From: Desulfovibrio desulfuricans DSM 642
GTDB taxonomy: Bacteria > Desulfobacterota > Desulfovibrionia > Desulfovibrionales > Desulfovibrionaceae
Assembly (NCBI RefSeq): GCF_000420465.1
Contig: NZ_ATUZ01000013.1
Location: forward strand, 496,001 to 560,000
Direction of reading: 5' to 3'
Length of the DNA stretch: 64,000 bases
Shown piece by piece: positions 63,337 to 64,000 of the stretch. The notes below the pieces were generated by a model that saw only the letters and a list, made by a program, of their open reading frames with translations, was not told the DNA's origin and did no database searches. Position 1 is the stretch's first letter; each line of letters begins with the position of its first letter. A program made the translations under genes and the position numbers.

Positions 63337-63864
63337 TTACTCCGTGCGGGTCATCCACTGGCGCATGTCGTCCACTTCCTTCTGCCAGGCAGACGAGAGG
63401 CGCAGCTTCAGAAAGCGGGCGTACAGGGCATCCAGCAGACCGGTGCACACTTCCATAAGATAGAACTTTTCCAGCAGCAGGGCGTCCGGGTCGTCATCAC
63501 TGTCGCCCTTGTCGAGCTTGGGGGTCTTGAGGCTGTTGAGGCAGAAATCCTCAGCTTTTAGGCTGACCTGAAAGGCAAGCTCTTCTTTTTCAAGGCGCAG
63601 CAGGGCGCGGCTGACCTGTTTGCCGTTGCCAAGGCCAAAGCGGGCTTCGCGGAGAGGGGAGAGCGAGCCAGAAACAGAGGCTGTTTCGCGGGCATCGCCT
63701 TCGCCGCCTTCTACCACAATGCGCTGTTCCATGGAAACGGCAAAGGGCGCGCCGTCTTTGTCAGTGAACGCGCCAGGGGCGGTGTCGCTCTGGTACCAGA
63801 GCCAGGTCAGAAATTCCTTGCCGAGAATGCTGTCAGTGGATTCGCCAAGATAAGGCATGTTCAT
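63337..63864 (-). CDS. Conserved protein, possibly RdgC-like fragment
   Basis: 175 residues. The start PYLGESTDSILGKEFLTWLWYQS resembles a stretch I associate with RdgC-like proteins of deltaproteobacteria, but E. coli RdgC shows no convincing match, so the assignment is weak. The rest is mixed alpha/beta, ending in a helix (LDALYARFLKLRLSSAWQKEVDD). GGAG lies five bases before the ATG. The upstream frame on the same strand ends 19 bases before; the two might be halves of one gene, but each has its own start or stop signals. Confidence 0.7.
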   Translation of the reverse strand: MNMPYLGESTDSILGKEFLTWLWYQSDTAPGAFTDKDGAPFAVSMEQRIVVEGGEGDARETASVSGSLSPLREARFGLGNGKQVSRALLRLEKEELAFQVSLKAEDFCLNSLKTPKLDKGDSDDDPDALLLEKFYLMEVCTGLLDALYARFLKLRLSSAWQKEVDDMRQWMTRTE

Positions 63865-63882
63865 AGGGTCTCCGTGCCGTCA

Positions 63883-64000
63883 TCAGGAAAGGGGAGCGAA
63901 CTGCGTGGGCTCCAGCTTGTCCAGGCGGATCAGGCTTTCTTCGTCCAGCATGGAGACCGCCAGATTGTAGGGCGTCAGTTGCTCCAGATGCAGCTCGAAT
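63883..64000 (-). CDS. C-terminal end of an unidentified protein (5' part outside window)
   Basis: The last 38 codons of a frame that enters from the window edge and ends at TGA 63885-63883, with no stops in between (ends LDKLEPTQFAPLS). Too short to identify. Its close spacing to the 63337 gene suggests one operon. Confidence 0.6.
   Translation of the reverse strand, partial: FELHLEQLTPYNLAVSMLDEESLIRLDKLEPTQFAPLS

Noticed and set aside
1..64000. CRISPR arrays, insertion sequences, rRNA or tRNA genes
   Set aside because: No regularly spaced direct repeats, transposase motifs, or cloverleaf/rRNA sequences were seen on either strand.

Overview
The window looks like a chromosomal segment of a Desulfovibrio-type sulfate reducer, close to D. 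desulfuricans. Three things point there: a two-subunit periplasmic [FeFe] hydrogenase of the D. vulgaris HydAB type, a Desulfovibrio outer-membrane homotrimeric porin, and a tmRNA whose tag reads ANNDYDYAYAA. Most genes are GC-rich. Two stretches are visibly AT-richer: about 29.6-31.9 kb and, much more strongly, 56.1-58.4 kb.

1-9.7 kb: nickel uptake. A TonB-dependent receptor (minus strand, cut by the window edge) and a porin lie next to a five-gene ABC importer whose binding protein closely resembles E. coli NikA but is a lipoprotein. A SAM-dependent methyltransferase follows. 9.7-17.4 kb: aspA-hydF, then hydE-hydA-hydB and hydG, i.e. the [FeFe] hydrogenase with all three maturases plus an aspartase. 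The receptor promoter and the hydE promoter carry related GTGTTAC half-site elements, including a perfect GTGTTAC-N13-GTAACAC inverted repeat before hydE. This suggests nickel control (NikR) of both nickel import and the nickel-free hydrogenase.

17.4-29.6 kb: an 11-subunit-type complex I operon (nuoABCDHIJK, then antiporter-like genes, nuoM, nuoN) without nuoEFG. It has four antiporter-like subunits instead of the usual three, plus a small membrane protein. It has its own promoter, a striking upstream palindrome and a strong terminator.

29.6-39.3 kb: accessory genes. These are a ferredoxin-nitroreductase and SnoaL-like pair divergent from a WYL regulator, a HipBA toxin-antitoxin pair, a lemA / small membrane protein / DUF2207 operon, two exported proteins of unknown function and a 53-residue lipoprotein.

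39.4-56.1 kb: a tightly packed 19-gene operon of the aryl-polyene type (type II fatty-acid-synthase-like). It has a ketoreductase, three ketosynthases, a ketosynthase-like partner lacking the cysteine, two ACPs, two dehydratases, an acyl-activating ligase, a FAD oxidoreductase, two acyltransferases, a thioesterase, a GT2-DUF2062 protein, a LolA-like carrier, an MMPL exporter and two lipoproteins. It should make a lipid-anchored polyene exported to the outer membrane. The head group cannot be told from the sequence.

56.1-59.0 kb: a very AT-rich gene encoding a nuclease-like domain fused to a STAND-type NTPase (probable phage defence), lying at the 3' side of ssrA (tmRNA). Near-identical hairpins at 39.04 and 58.55 kb bracket the polyene operon plus this gene. 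59.0-64.0 kb: an unknown conserved protein, recN, two peptide-type ABC permeases and two unassigned proteins, all on the minus strand.
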